64,000 nt of DNA from Stomorhina lunata (lineage: Eukaryota > Arthropoda > Insecta > Diptera > Rhiniidae). This document shows positions 48,918 through 62,022 of this stretch, one piece after another. The number at the start of each line of letters is the position of its first letter. The first letter of the stretch is position 1. The notes under the pieces were generated by a model. The model saw only the letters and a program-made list of their open reading frames with translations, ran no database searches and was not told the origin of the DNA. The DNA lies in assembly GCA_933228675.1 (NCBI GenBank), contig OW121740.1, forward strand, positions 9,825,442 to 9,889,441. The letters are read 5' to 3'. The translations under genes and the position numbers were made by a program.

Positions 48918-51245
48918 CGGTACAAAATTTCGTTAAAAACATTTTTCTATAGAAAAAATTTCGTTAAAAAATTTTTTCTATAGAAAAAATTTCGTAAAAA
49001 AATATTTTCTATAGAAAAAATTTCGTTAAAAAATTTTTTTTGTAGAAAAAATTTCGTTAAAAAATGTTTTCTATAGAAAAAATTTTGTTAAAAAATTTTT
49101 TCTATAGAAAAAATTTCGTTAAAAAATTTTTTCTATAGAAAAAATTTCGTTAAAAAATTTTTTCTATAGAAAAAATTTCGTTAAAAAATTTTTTCTATAG
49201 AAAAAATTTCGTTAAAAAATTTTTTCTATAGAAAAAATTTCGTTAAAAAATTTTTTCTATAGAAAAAATTTCGTTAAAAAATTTTTTCTATAGAAAAAAT
49301 TTGTTAAACAAATTTTTTCTATAGAAAAAATTTCGTTAAACAAATTTTTTCTATAGAAAAAATTTCGTTAAACAAATTTTTTCTATAGAAAAAATTTCGT
49401 TAAACAAATTTTTTCTATAGAAAAAATTTCGTTAAACAAATTTTTTCTATAGAAAAAATTTCGTTAAACAAATTTTTTCTATAGAAAAAATTTCGTTAAA
49501 CAAATTTTTTCTGTAGAAAAAATTTCGTTAAACAAATTTTTTCTATAGAAAAAATTTCGTTAACCAAATTTTTTCTATAGAAAAAATTTTGTTAACCAAA
49601 TTTTTTCTATAGAAAAAATTTCGTTAAACAAATTTTTTCTATAGAAAAAATTTCGTTAAACAAATTTTTTCTGTAGAAAAAATTTCGTTAAACAAATTTT
49701 TTCTATAGAAAAAATTTCGTTAACCAAATTTTTTCTATAGAAAAAATTTTGTTAACCAAATTTTTTCTATAGAAAAAATTTTGTTAACCAAATTTTTTCT
49801 ATAGAAAAAATTTTGTTAACCAAATTTTTTCTATAGAAAAAATTTTGTTAACCAAATTTTTTCTATAGAAAAAATTTCGTTAAACAAATTTTTTCTATAG
49901 AAAAAATTTCGTTAAACAAATTTTTTCTATAGAAAAAATTTCGTTAAACAAATTTTTTCTATAGAAAAAATTTCGTTAAACAAATTTTTTCTATAGAAAA
50001 AATTTCGTTAAACAAATTTTTTCTATAGAAAAAATTTCGTTAAACAAATTTTTTCTGTAGAAAAAATTTCGTTAAACAAATTTTTTCTATAGAAAAAATT
50101 TCGTTAACCAAATTTTTTCTATAGAAAAAATTTTGTTAACCAAATTTTTTCTATAGAAAAAATTTTGTTAACCAAATTTTTTCTATAGAAAAAATTTCGT
50201 TAAAAAATTTTTTCTATAGAAAATATTTCGTTAAAAAATTTTTTCTATAGAAAAAATTTCGTTAAAAAATTTTTTCTATAGAAAAAATTTCGTTAAAAAA
50301 TTTTTTCTATAGAAAAATTTTCGTTTAAAAAATTTTTTCTATAGAAAAATTTTCGTTAAATAATTTTTTTCTATAGAAAAATTTTCGTTAAACAATTTTT
50401 TTCTATAGAAAAATTTTCGTTAAACAAATTTTTTCTATAGAAAAAATTTCGTTAAACAAATTTTTTCTATAGAAAAATTTTCGTTAAACAAATTTTTTCT
50501 ATAGAAAAATTTTCGTTAAACAAATTTTTTCTATAGAAAAATTTTCGTTTAAAAAATTTTTTCTATAGAAAAATTTTCGTTAAACAAATTTTTTCTATAG
50601 AAAAATTTTCGTTAAAAAATTTTTTCTATAGAAAAATTTTCGTTTAAAAAATTTTTTCTATAGAAAAATTTTCGTTAAACAAATTTTTTCTATAGAAAAA
50701 TTTTCGTTAAACAAATTTTTTCTATAGAAAAATTTTCGTTTAAAAAATTTTTTCTATAGAAAAATTTTCGTTAAACAAATTTTTTCTATAGAAAAATTTT
50801 CGTTAAACAAATTTTTTCTATAGAAAAATTTTCGTTAAACAAATTTTTTCTATTAAAAATAAACGTTAAAAAATGTTTTGTATAGAAAAAATTATGTTAA
50901 AAAATTTTGTTAAAAGTTTTTTTTATTAACAAATTTTTCGTTAAAAATTTTTTTATTGAAAAGTTTTTGTTTTTTTTTTTTTTTTTAAATTTTTGCTATT
51001 TGTTAAAAAATGTTTTCTATACAAAAAATTATGTTAAAAATTTTTGTTAACAATTTTTTTATTGAAAAATTTTTGCTGAAATTTTTTTTTTTAATTTTTT
51101 TATTGAAAAGTTTTTGTTAAAGAATTTTTTATAGAAAAATTTTTGCTATAGAAATATTTTCGTTAAAAATTTTTTCTATAGAAAAATTTTTGTTAAAAAT
51201 TTTTTCTATAGAAAAATTTTAGTTAAAAATGTTTGTTATGGAAAA
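48918..51245 (+). repeat. 31-32-bp CTATAG dyad repeat, array 1, + orientation
   Basis: About 72 units of TTTTTTCTATAGAAAAAA (18-bp palindrome) followed by TTTCGTTAAACAAA or the one-base-shorter TTTCGTTAAAAAA. Sub-blocks share private variants: a CTGTAG unit followed by GTTAACC units recurs at about 49511, 49671 and 50056, offsets of 160 and 385 bp (5 and 12 units), which shows internal segmental duplication. After about 50860 the units decay. Confidence 0.96.
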
Positions 51246-52564
51246 ATTTCCTTAAATTTTTTTTTTAACTATTTTTCATAAAATTGTTTGTTCGTGTAGA
51301 CTTACTTTTTTAAGTTCTGGTCAACTGGATTATGTTGTTTATTTAAGTGTATTTTTGGTATGTGTTTGTTTTGTAGCTCTTGATGTAGATTTTTTATACA
51401 AATTAATTACAACAAATGGTTGAAATGTATAAAAATGCATAATTTTTTTCGCTTGGTTTTTTATTATTGTTTTTATTTGTTTATTTTATACGAGAGAACA
51501 TTATAAATAAGTAGAAAAATTTGTGCACAAAATTTTTATTCTTTTTATTCGACTGCTTATGCGTGTGCTTGTGTGTGTGTGTTTGCTGTTTATTTAAGTT
51601 TATTTGTGTTAATGATGAGTGTTTTTATTATTTTCATTCTTCTTCATCTTATTGCTCTTTGTTGGTACTTTTACATTCTTTGTTTATTACATGAGAGCCC
51701 TTCACATAACATTAATGTTTAAAGCAGTGATACACACATACACATACATACTTACATTAATACAATAGAACAACAAAAAAATGCCATTACATTTAGTCCT
51801 ACGAAATATTATTGCAGTATGAGATGATATGCGTTAGTGAGCATGAGTATTTATTTATTTCTATGTGTGTGTGCTTTATATGTTTATATTTATTATTGTT
51901 TTATAAATTTTTGTTTCGTTGCATCACATGAGGAAAAAAAGTACATTTTTGTTAAAAGTGCATAAAAGTACATTAGTATGTGCCACTCATCGTTACATTT
52001 TTTATTTATCCCAACAACAATAAGAGCAACCAAAAAACACTAGAGACAGTGAAGTTGCAAAAAGTAAATGTAAAATGTTTTAATGGTTTTTATGAAATAA
52101 AATAACATATTACCGGAAAATGTCAAAAAATTTAATAGAAAAAAGTGTGAAGTTAATTGAAAAATTAAAAAAAAAACTTAAAAAATTTGAGTGCTTTACG
52201 TATGATTAATAAAAATTTAAGCCAATTTTAATATTACTAATACGTAGTCAGTGGAGTTGGACTGAACAAAAGTGACTTTTTGCTGAAATCGCCATATGTT
52301 TTGTTATTATATTTAGTTTTATTAAATTATGCTCAATGTCTAAAAAACTATTTAAAAAGAAAAAAAATGTTACGAGTACTTTCGGTTCTTGACAGATTTC
52401 GAACCATAATCAAATCGAAATGAAAACTCAATTATCTTTATATCAAGCTGTAGTTATTTGTAATCATTAATTTCAACACGTGCAAAATTCACCCTTAAAT
52501 ATTTATTTGATTCAATATAAATTTTTTTGAACATCCTAAAAGTATGCAATTTTTTTTCGAAATA
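51246..52564. other. Non-repetitive AT-rich spacer
   Basis: Separates two oppositely oriented CTATAG arrays. It contains TG-rich (51560-51580) and CATA-rich (51732-51755) simple sequence. I see no gene. Confidence 0.55.
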
Positions 52565-54250
52565 TCGTAAAAAAAAATTTTAACGAAAATTTTTCTATAG
52601 AAAAAATTTTTGAACGAAAATCTTTCTATAGAAAAAATTTTTTAACGAAAATTTTTCTATAAAAAAAATTTTTTAACCAAAATTTTTCTATAGAAAAAAT
52701 TTTTTAAACAAAATTTTTCTATAGAAAAAATTTTTTAACTAAAATTTTTCTATAGAAAAAATTTGTTTACGAAAATTTTTCAATAGAAAAATTTGTTTAA
52801 CGAAAATTTTTCTATAGAAAAAAAAAAATTTGTTTGACGAAAGTTTTTCTATAGAAAAAATTTGTTTAACGAAAATTTTTCTATAGAAAAAATTTGTTTA
52901 ACGAAAATTTTTCTACAGAAAATATTTGTTTAACGAAAATTTTTCTATAAAAAAAATTTGTTTAACGAAAATTTTTCTATAGAAAAAAATTTTTAACGAA
53001 AATTTTTCTATAGAAAAAATTTTTTAACGAAAATTTTTCTATAGAAAAAATTTGTTTAACGAAAATTTTTCTATAGAAAAAAAATTTGTTTAACGAAAGT
53101 TTTTCGATAGAAAAAATTTGTTTAACGAAAATTTTTCTATAGAAAAAATTTGTTTAACGAAAATTTTTCTACAGGAAAAATTTGTTTAACGAAAATTTTT
53201 CTATAGAAAAAATTTGTTTAACGAAAATTTTTCTATAGAAAAAAATTTTTAACGAAAATTTTTCTATAGAAAAAATTTTTTAACGAAATTCTTTCTATAG
53301 AAAAAATTTTTTAACGAAATTTTTTCTATAGAAAAAATTTTTTAATGAAATTTTTTCTATAGAAAAAATTTTTTAACGAAATTTTTTCCATAGAAAAAAT
53401 TTTTTAACGAAATTTTTCTATAGAAAAAATTTTTAACGAAATTTTTTGTACAGAAAAAATTTTTTAACGAAATTTTTTCTATAGAAAAAATTTTTTAAAG
53501 AAAATTTTTTTATAGAAAAAATTTGTTTAACGAAAATTTTTGTATACAAAAAAATTTTTAACGAAAATTTTTCTATAGAAAATTTTTTTTAATGAAAATT
53601 TTTCTATAGAAAAAATTTTTTAATGAAAATGTTTCTATAGAAAAAATTTTTGAATGAAAATTTTTCTATATAAAAAATTGTTTAATGAAAATTTTTCTAT
53701 AGAAAAAATTTTTGAATGAAAATTTTTCTATAGAAAAAATTTTTTAATGAAAATTTTTCTATAGAAAAAATTTTGTAATGAAAATTTTTCTATAGAAAAA
53801 ATTTTTAACGAAATTTTTTCTATAGAAAAAATTTGTTAACGAAATTTTTTCTATAGAAAAAATTTGTTAACGAAATTTTTTCTATAGAAAAAATTTGTTA
53901 ACGAAATTTTTTCTATAGAAAAAATTTTCTAACGAAAATCTATAGAAAAACTTTTTTAACGAAATTTTTTCTATAGAAAAAATTTTTTAACGAAATTTTT
54001 TCTATAGAAAAATTTTTTAACGAAATTTTTTCTACCAAAAAACGAACATTTTTCTAAAAATATAGAAAATAGAAAAATTTTCCTTAAAATTTTTTCCATA
54101 GAAAAAATTTCGTAAAGACAAATTTCTTATAGGCAAATTTATTTCTATAGACAAATTTTCGTTAATCAATTTATCGTATTGAAAAATTTTCGTTTATCAA
54201 TTTTTTTCTACAGAAAAATTTTCGTTAAACATTTTTTTCTATAGAAAATT
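52565..54250 (-). repeat. 31-32-bp CTATAG dyad repeat, array 2, - orientation
   Basis: About 50 units reading TTTGTTTAACGAAA then TTTTTCTATAGAAAAA, the reverse complement of array 1. A block of about eight units (52790-52990) is duplicated near 53045-53250, both copies sharing a long A run, GAAAGTTTTTC and CTACAG variants. Its last 250 bases are irregular and flip partly to the + form (TTTTCGTTAA, 54150-54230). Confidence 0.95.
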
Positions 54251-56224
54251 TTTTTCTATGTCTTTTTTTTTTAATTTTTGTTATAATTTTTTTTTATGGG
54301 AATGTAAAAAAGTTTTGCATCACTGTTTCTTTTTTGACTTTTGTACTTGAATTTGTTGCTGATGTTAATGTTTGTGCATCAAAACCAGTCAAAATCAATG
54401 TCTTACCAAATATGTCTGAGAGTGAGTGCGTTCGAACATAACTCCCATACAATTTCACACACACACCAACACTTATAGTGCTTAGCTCACCTTTGAAAAT
54501 TTCTATAGCATATGTGTAGGAGTATATCGAAATTTAACAGTAGATTTTATTTTTGTTGTTGTTGTTGCTGTTCCTCTGTAATCACTTGTTTAGTTAACGC
54601 TTTTTTGTTGTTGTAGATCTATGTAAAAATGTTTTCATCAACATTTCTTTCTTTTTTTATTTTTTATTATTGTTTCTGTTGTTGTTGTTGTTCTCTGCAT
54701 TAGGATATTCTGCATTTTGGTATAACATAAGTTTGCTTTTGTGTGACTTAATTTTTCTCTATGAAAATGTAAATGTCTGTGAATGTCACTCTGTGTGTGT
54801 TCGTTCATGCGAACGAGAGTGAATGCTGGGATCCTTTTAAAGGATGAGACTGTGTGTGTGTTGTTGTTGGGTTTGAGAAGGTTTTTGCTGAATTTAAAGT
54901 GCAATTTTATACGGGTTTTATGTCTATTATTAGTAATTTTCTGTGTTTTTTTTCTGTTTAATATTAGTTGCAGTTTTTTTTTGTTAGAGTTTCTAGTAGA
55001 AATAAAGAGATAAGTTTATCTATGTTTGAAGGGTTTTGAATGTGTTGCTATGAGAGTTATACAGAGAGTGTGTGTGTTAATAATACATGATAATTGATAA
55101 TATGTATGTATTATAATTTTTAATTAAATTACTTCATTATATTATCTTTTATATTGAAGTGTTAGTCGGTCCTTTATCTGTTTGTATAAGGTTTTTGTTC
55201 TACACTCAAGGTTTGCTTAAAAGATTAAAATGTTTTAGAAAATTTCTCTAAAAATTTGTAATATCCTTTGTATCAGAATATTTTAAATTTTAATCCTCTC
55301 AAATATTTTCATTTATATAATTTTTTTTTTATATTTTATAGTTGGAATTTTTATAGACTTAAATAGTTTTATTTTATCATAAACCTTTTAATAACTTCAT
55401 TAAACAAATTTGCTTCGAACAATTACTTACAAAAATGTCCAGTTAATTAAAACATTGTAAATGTTTCAACTTGTTTTTTTTTCATAAAACTTTTTTATAA
55501 TTGTTTGTTTGTTTTTGTAAGGATTATTATCCAATTTAATTCCATGTTATTTTAAATATTATCACACCAATGTTTATATGTATTTTTTATAAATAACAAA
55601 TATTTATATACAAAAATATTAATACAATTATATTTATGTAAATGCACACACACACACACACACATACACACATACCTTTGTAAGTGTAAGAGTATTTGTA
55701 TAACAATTTTATTACAAATAAATACATACATTTTTTTAGATTTGTCTGACATAAATGCATGTCAAATTGTCAATTGTCTCTTGTTTTTCCCCCAGTTTCT
55801 TTTTTGTTGTTGTTGTTCAGTTTTAAAATTAAATCGTGTCATAAAAATACAAATACTCAATTTTTCACAAAAACGACAGACACCAACGACAAACGCTGGA
55901 AAAAATCTTTAATATGAAATTGTTATGTATTTGTTTATAAACTTATCAAAATGTTCATTTTGATTATACTTCAACTCACAACGAATTTTGCATTTCAAAA
56001 TCATAAAAATTTGTACTACAGAATTTAAATGACAGTTTTGTGTGAAAAACTAAATTGGTGTTTCATAAAAAAATAACTAAATAAATTATAACAATATTTT
56101 GAAATATCATTACTAAACATGACAGTTTAGCAATGCAATTTAGACATATTAGAAATTATTTGGTCAAAAGTTATTTGTATAAATTTATTTTATATAAACT
56201 AAAAGTTAAACGATTTAATTAAAG
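54251..56224. other. Non-repetitive AT-rich spacer
   Basis: Contains GTT-rich stretches (54553-54700), TG-rich (54791-54865) and an AC run (55645-55675). Short open frames on both strands (54638-55013, 55552-55752) are simple-sequence reads. I see no gene. Confidence 0.55.
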
Positions 56225-57975
56225 AAGTTCAAAAAAAAAATTTTTTTTGACGAAAATTTTTCTAAAGAAAAAATTTTTCAACAAAAATTTTTCTAAAGAA
56301 AAAATTTTTCAACAAAAATTTTTCTTATTTCTTAGCGATTTCTTAGCGAACATTTTTCTAAAACAAAATTTTTTTAACCACAATTTTTCTATAGAAAAAT
56401 TTTGTTTAACGAAAATTTTTCTATAGAAAAATTTTGTTTAACGAAAATTTTTCTATAGAAAAATTTTGTTTAACGAAAATTTTTGTATAGAAAAATTTTG
56501 TTTAACGAAAATTTTTCTATAGAAAAATTTTGTTTAACGAAAATTTTTCTATAGAAAAATTTTGTTTAACGAAAATTTTTCTACAGAAAAATTTTGTTTA
56601 ACGAAAATTTTTCTAAAGAAAAATTTTGTTTAACGAAAATTTTTCTATAGAAAAAATTTGTTTAACGAAAATTTTTCTATAGAAAAAATTTGTTTAACGA
56701 AAATTTTTCTATAGAAAAATTTTGTTTAACGAAAATTTTTCTATAGAAAAAATTTGTTTAACGAAAATTTTTCTATAGAAAAAATTTGTTTAACGAAAAT
56801 TTTTCTATAGAAAAAATTTGTTTAACGAAAATTTTTCTATAGAAAAAATTTGTTTAACGAAAATTTTTCTATAGAAAAAATTTGTTTAACGAAAATTTTT
56901 CTATAGAAAAAATTTGTCTAACGAAAATTTTTCAATAGAAAAAATTTGTTTAACGAAAATTTTTCTATAGAAAAATTTTGTTTAACGAAAATTTTTCTAT
57001 AGAAAAATTTTTCTAGAGAAAAATTTTGTTTAACGAAAATTTTTCTATAGAAAAATTTTGTTTAACGAAAATTTTTCTATAGAAAAATTTCTCTAGAGAA
57101 AAATTTTGTTTAACGAAAATTTTTCTAGAGAAAAATTTTGTTTAACGAAAATTTTTCTATAGACAAATTTTGTTTAACGAAAATTTTTCTATAGAAAAAT
57201 TTTGTTTAACGAAAATTTTTTTATAGAAAAATTTTGTTTAACGAAAATTTTTCTATAGAAAAATTTTGTTTAACGAAAATTTGTCTATAGAAAAATTTTG
57301 TTTAACGAAAATTTTTCTATCGAAAAATTTTGTTTAACGAAAATTTTTCTATCGAAAAATTTTGTTTAACGAAAATTTTTCTATCGAAAAATTTTGTTTA
57401 ACGAAAATTTTTCTATCGAAAAATTTTGTTTAACGAAAATTTTTCTATAGAAAAATTTTGTTTAACGAAAATTTTTCTAGAGAAAACTTTTGTTTAACGA
57501 AAATTTTTCTAGAGAAAAATTTTGTTTAACGAAAATTTTTCTAGAGAAAAATTTTGTTTAACGAAAATTTTTCTAGAGAAAAATTTTGTTTAACGAAAAT
57601 TTTTCTAGAGAAAAATTTTGTTTAACGAAAATTTTTCTATAGAAAAATTTTGTTTAACGAAAATTTTTCTAGAGAAAAATTTTGTTTAACGAAAATTTTT
57701 CTATAGAAAAATTTTGTTTAACGAAAATTTTTCTATAGAAAAATTTTGTTTAACGAAAACTTTTCTGTAGGAAAAATTTTTTTTAACGAAAACTTTTCTA
57801 TAGGAAAAATTGTTTTTATAGAGAAAATTTTTCTATAGAAAAAATTTTTTTAACGAAAATTTTTCTAAAGAAAAATTTTGTTTAACCAAAACTTTTCTAT
57901 AGGAAAAATTTTTTTTAACGAAAATTTTTCTATAGAAAAAATTTGTTTGACAAAAAATTTTCTATAGAAAACATC
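56225..57975 (-). repeat. 31-32-bp CTATAG dyad repeat, array 3, - orientation
   Basis: About 54 units in the same orientation as array 2, dominated by TTTTGTTTAACGAAAATTTT with CTATAG. Blocks share variant centres: CTATCG (about 57318-57418) and CTAGAG (about 57475-57675), marking local amplification. The edges are decayed. Confidence 0.95.
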
Positions 57976-58738
57976 TTAACCGAAAATTTTTACCATACAC
58001 ACAATTTTTAAAACTTTTAGTTTGTTAGTATTGGTGTTTATATCAGTTTTCGTATTAATGTTGGTATCATTATTGGTATCGGTTGTAGTATCAATATTTG
58101 TATAAGTGTTGGTATTTGTATCGAATCTGCATCAGTATCCATATTATTATCGTTGGTATTCGAATCAGTATTTAATTAAATCATCTTCCTTATATTATCC
58201 TAAACAAATACTTTGTCAAAAATTCCTAATTCTATTCTTCTAAAAATCATAGAAAAAAAAACAAGCTCTCTGTCAAATCACTTAATTTAATTGGCATAAA
58301 CAAGAATTACCTTTCGTCAGCTTTTTCTATTTCTCCTGCGACTTTTGTAGATCTATCAAATTGATTATTTTACTTAGATGAAGTCAAGATTTCAAGGCAA
58401 AAATTGCAACATCATAATACACTTCAGTTCATTTCACATAAATTGTTTGTATTTGTTTATCAAATTTATTAGTTTCACAAGAAATCATATCTAACATCAA
58501 CAATAAGATTTTAAAATATAATTTCATTCTAGAAATTATTTCATTCTAAGAACAAATATTTACAATATTCAAAATGAATTTTATAAATTTACAATGTTCG
58601 CTATAAGGAGAATTTGGAAATAATAAGATTTTTTTTTTGGCTTTATGTAAAATTTAATGTTACTATTAGAGTCTGTATCTGTCTTAGTACAAGAATAAGT
58701 ATTAGTATTAATATCGGTACTGATATCAGTATTATTGT
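57976..58738. other. Spacer with cryptic GGTATC-like simple sequence
   Basis: 58020-58180 is a degenerate run of six-base words such as GGTATC, AGTATC and AGTATT. A second run (58670-58738: AAGTATTAGTATTAATATCG and on) directly abuts 11-mer array C. The middle is plain AT-rich DNA. I see no gene. Confidence 0.6.
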
Positions 58739-61700
58739 CTGAACTAGAACTGAACTAGAACTGAACTAGAACTGAACTAGAACTGAACTAGAACTGAACT
58801 AGAACTGAACTAGAACTGAACTAGAACTGAACTAGAACTGAACTAGAACTGAACTAGAACTGAACTAGAACTGAACTAGAACTGAACTAGAACTGAACTA
58901 GAACTGAACTAGAACTGAACTAGAACTGAACTAGAACTGAACTAGAACTGAACTAGAACTGAACTAGAACTGAACTAGAACTGAACTAGAACTGAACTAG
59001 AACTGAACTAGAACTGAACTAGAACTGAACTAGAACTGAACTAGAACTGAACTAGAACTGAACTAGAACTGAACTAGAACTGAACTAGAACTGAACTAGA
59101 ACTGAACTAGAACTGAACTAGAACTGAACTAGAACTGAACTAGAACTGAACTAGAACTGAACTAGAACTGAACTAGAACTGAACTAGAACTGAACTAGAA
59201 CTGAACTAGAACTGAACTAGAACTGAACTAGAACTGAACTAGAACTGAACTAGAACTGAACTAGAACTGAACTAGAACTGAACTAGAACTGAACTAGAAC
59301 TGAACTAGAACTGAACTAGAACTGAACTAGAACTGAACTAGAACTGAACTAGAACTGAACTAGAACTGAACTAGAACTGAACTAGAACTGAACTAGAACT
59401 GAACTAGAACTGAACTAGAACTGAACTAGAACTGAACTAGAACTGAACTAGAACTGAACTAGAACTGAACTAGAACTGAACTAGAACTGAACTAGAACTG
59501 AACTAGAACTGAACTAGAACTGAACTAGAACTGAACTAGAACTGAACTAGAACTGAACTAGAACTGAACTAGAACTGAACTAGAACTGAACTAGAACTGA
59601 ACTAGAACTGAACTAGAACTGAACTAGAACTGAACTAGAACTGAACTAGAACTGAACTAGAACTGAACTAGAACTGAACTAGAACTGAACTAGAACTGAA
59701 CTAGAACTGAACTAGAACTGAACTAGAACTGAACTAGAACTGAACTAGAACTGAACTAGAACTGAACTAGAACTGAACTAGAACTGAACTAGAACTGAAC
59801 TAGAACTGAACTAGAACTGAACTAGAACTGAACTAGAACTGAACTAGAACTGAACTAGAACTGAACTAGAACTGAACTAGAACTGAACTAGAACTGAACT
59901 AGAACTGAACTAGAACTGAACTAGAACTGAACTAGAACTGAACTAGAACTGAACTAGAACTGAACTAGAACTGAACTAGAACTGAACTAGAACTGAACTA
60001 GAACTGAACTAGAACTGAACTAGAACTGAACTAGAACTGAACTAGAACTGAACTAGAACTGAACTAGAACTGAACTAGAACTGAACTAGAACTGAACTAG
60101 AACTGAACTAGAACTGAACTAGAACTGAACTAGAACTGAACTAGAACTGAACTAGAACTGAACTAGAACTGAACTAGAACTGAACTAGAACTGAACTAGA
60201 ACTGAACTAGAACTGAACTAGAACTGAACTAGAACTGAACTAGAACTGAACTAGAACTGAACTAGAACTGAACTAGAACTGAACTAGAACTGAACTAGAA
60301 CTGAACTAGAACTGAACTAGAACTGAACTAGAACTGAACTAGAACTGAACTAGAACTGAACTAGAACTGAACTAGAACTGAACTAGAACTGAACTAGAAC
60401 TGAACTAGAACTGAACTAGAACTGAACTAGAACTGAACTAGAACTGAACTAGAACTGAACTAGAACTGAACTAGAACTGAACTAGAACTGAACTAGAACT
60501 GAACTAGAACTGAACTAGAACTGAACTAGAACTGAACTAGAACTGAACTAGAACTGAACTAGAACTGAACTAGAACTGAACTAGAACTGAACTAGAACTG
60601 AACTAGAACTGAACTAGAACTGAACTAGAACTGAACTAGAACTGAACTAGAACTGAACTAGAACTGAACTAGAACTGAACTAGAACTGAACTAGAACTGA
60701 ACTAGAACTGAACTAGAACTGAACTAGAACTGAACTAGAACTGAACTAGAACTGAACTAGAACTGAACTAGAACTGAACTAGAACTGAACTAGAACTGAA
60801 CTAGAACTGAACTAGAACTGAACTAGAACTGAACTAGAACTGAACTAGAACTGAACTAGAACTGAACTAGAACTGAACTAGAACTGAACTAGAACTGAAC
60901 TAGAACTGAACTAGAACTGAACTAGAACTGAACTAGAACTGAACTAGAACTGAACTAGAACTGAACTAGAACTGAACTAGAACTGAACTAGAACTGAACT
61001 AGAACTGAACTAGAACTGAACTAGAACTGAACTAGAACTGAACTAGAACTGAACTAGAACTGAACTAGAACTGAACTAGAACTGAACTAGAACTGAACTA
61101 GAACTGAACTAGAACTGAACTAGAACTGAACTAGAACTGAACTAGAACTGAACTAGAACTGAACTAGAACTGAACTAGAACTGAACTAGAACTGAACTAG
61201 AACTGAACTAGAACTGAACTAGAACTGAACTAGAACTGAACTAGAACTGAACTAGAACTGAACTAGAACTGAACTAGAACTGAACTAGAACTGAACTAGA
61301 ACTGAACTAGAACTGAACTAGAACTGAACTAGAACTGAACTAGAACTGAACTAGAACTGAACTAGAACTGAACTAGAACTGAACTAGAACTGAACTAGAA
61401 CTGAACTAGAACTGAACTAGAACTGAACTAGAACTGAACTAGAACTGAACTAGAACTGAACTAGAACTGAACTAGAACTGAACTAGAACTGAACTAGAAC
61501 TGAACTAGAACTGAACTAGAACTGAACTAGAACTGAACTAGAACTGAACTAGAACTGAACTAGAACTGAACTAGAACTGAACTAGAACTGAACTAGAACT
61601 GAACTAGAACTGAACTAGAACTGAACTAGAACTGAACTAGAACTGAACTAGAACTGAACTAGAACTGAACTAGAACTGAACTAGAACTGAACTAGAACTG

Positions 61701-61878
61701 AACTAGAACTGAACTAGAACTGAACTAGAACTGAACTAGAACTGAACTAGAACTGAACTAGAACTGAACTAGAACTGAACTAGAACTGAACTAGAACTGA
61801 ACTAGAACTGAACTAGAACTGAACTAGAACTGAACTAGAACTGAACTAGAACTGAACTAGAACTGAACTAGAACTGAA
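58739..61878 (+). repeat. 11-bp satellite array C, (CTAGAACTGAA)n
   Basis: About 285 copies of an 11-mer differing from array A by one base (ACTGAA in place of ACAGAA). Phase is unbroken at every 660-base step, so there are no indels until 61878. The left edge is sharp. The right edge dissolves into variant units (next feature). Confidence 0.98.
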
Positions 61879-62022
61879 ACTGAACTAGAACTGAACTAAA
61901 AATGAGCTAGAACTGAACTAGATTTAACCTAGAACTGAATTAGAACTGAACTAGAGCTAGAATTGAACTGAACTTGATCTGAACTAGTTATGAACTAGCA
62001 ATGAACTAGAACTGGACTGAAG
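61879..62022 (+). repeat. Decayed tail of satellite C
   Basis: Recognisable but mutated units (for example AAAATGAGCTAGAACTGAAC, GATTTAACCTAGAACTGAAT, GAACTAGTTATGAACTAGCA) of changed length. This is the only substantial decayed edge among the four short-unit arrays. Confidence 0.9.

Noticed and set aside
54638..55013. Overlapping + and - open frames near 54.8 kb
   Set aside because: These are opposite-strand reads of TG/GTT simple sequence with no coding signature.
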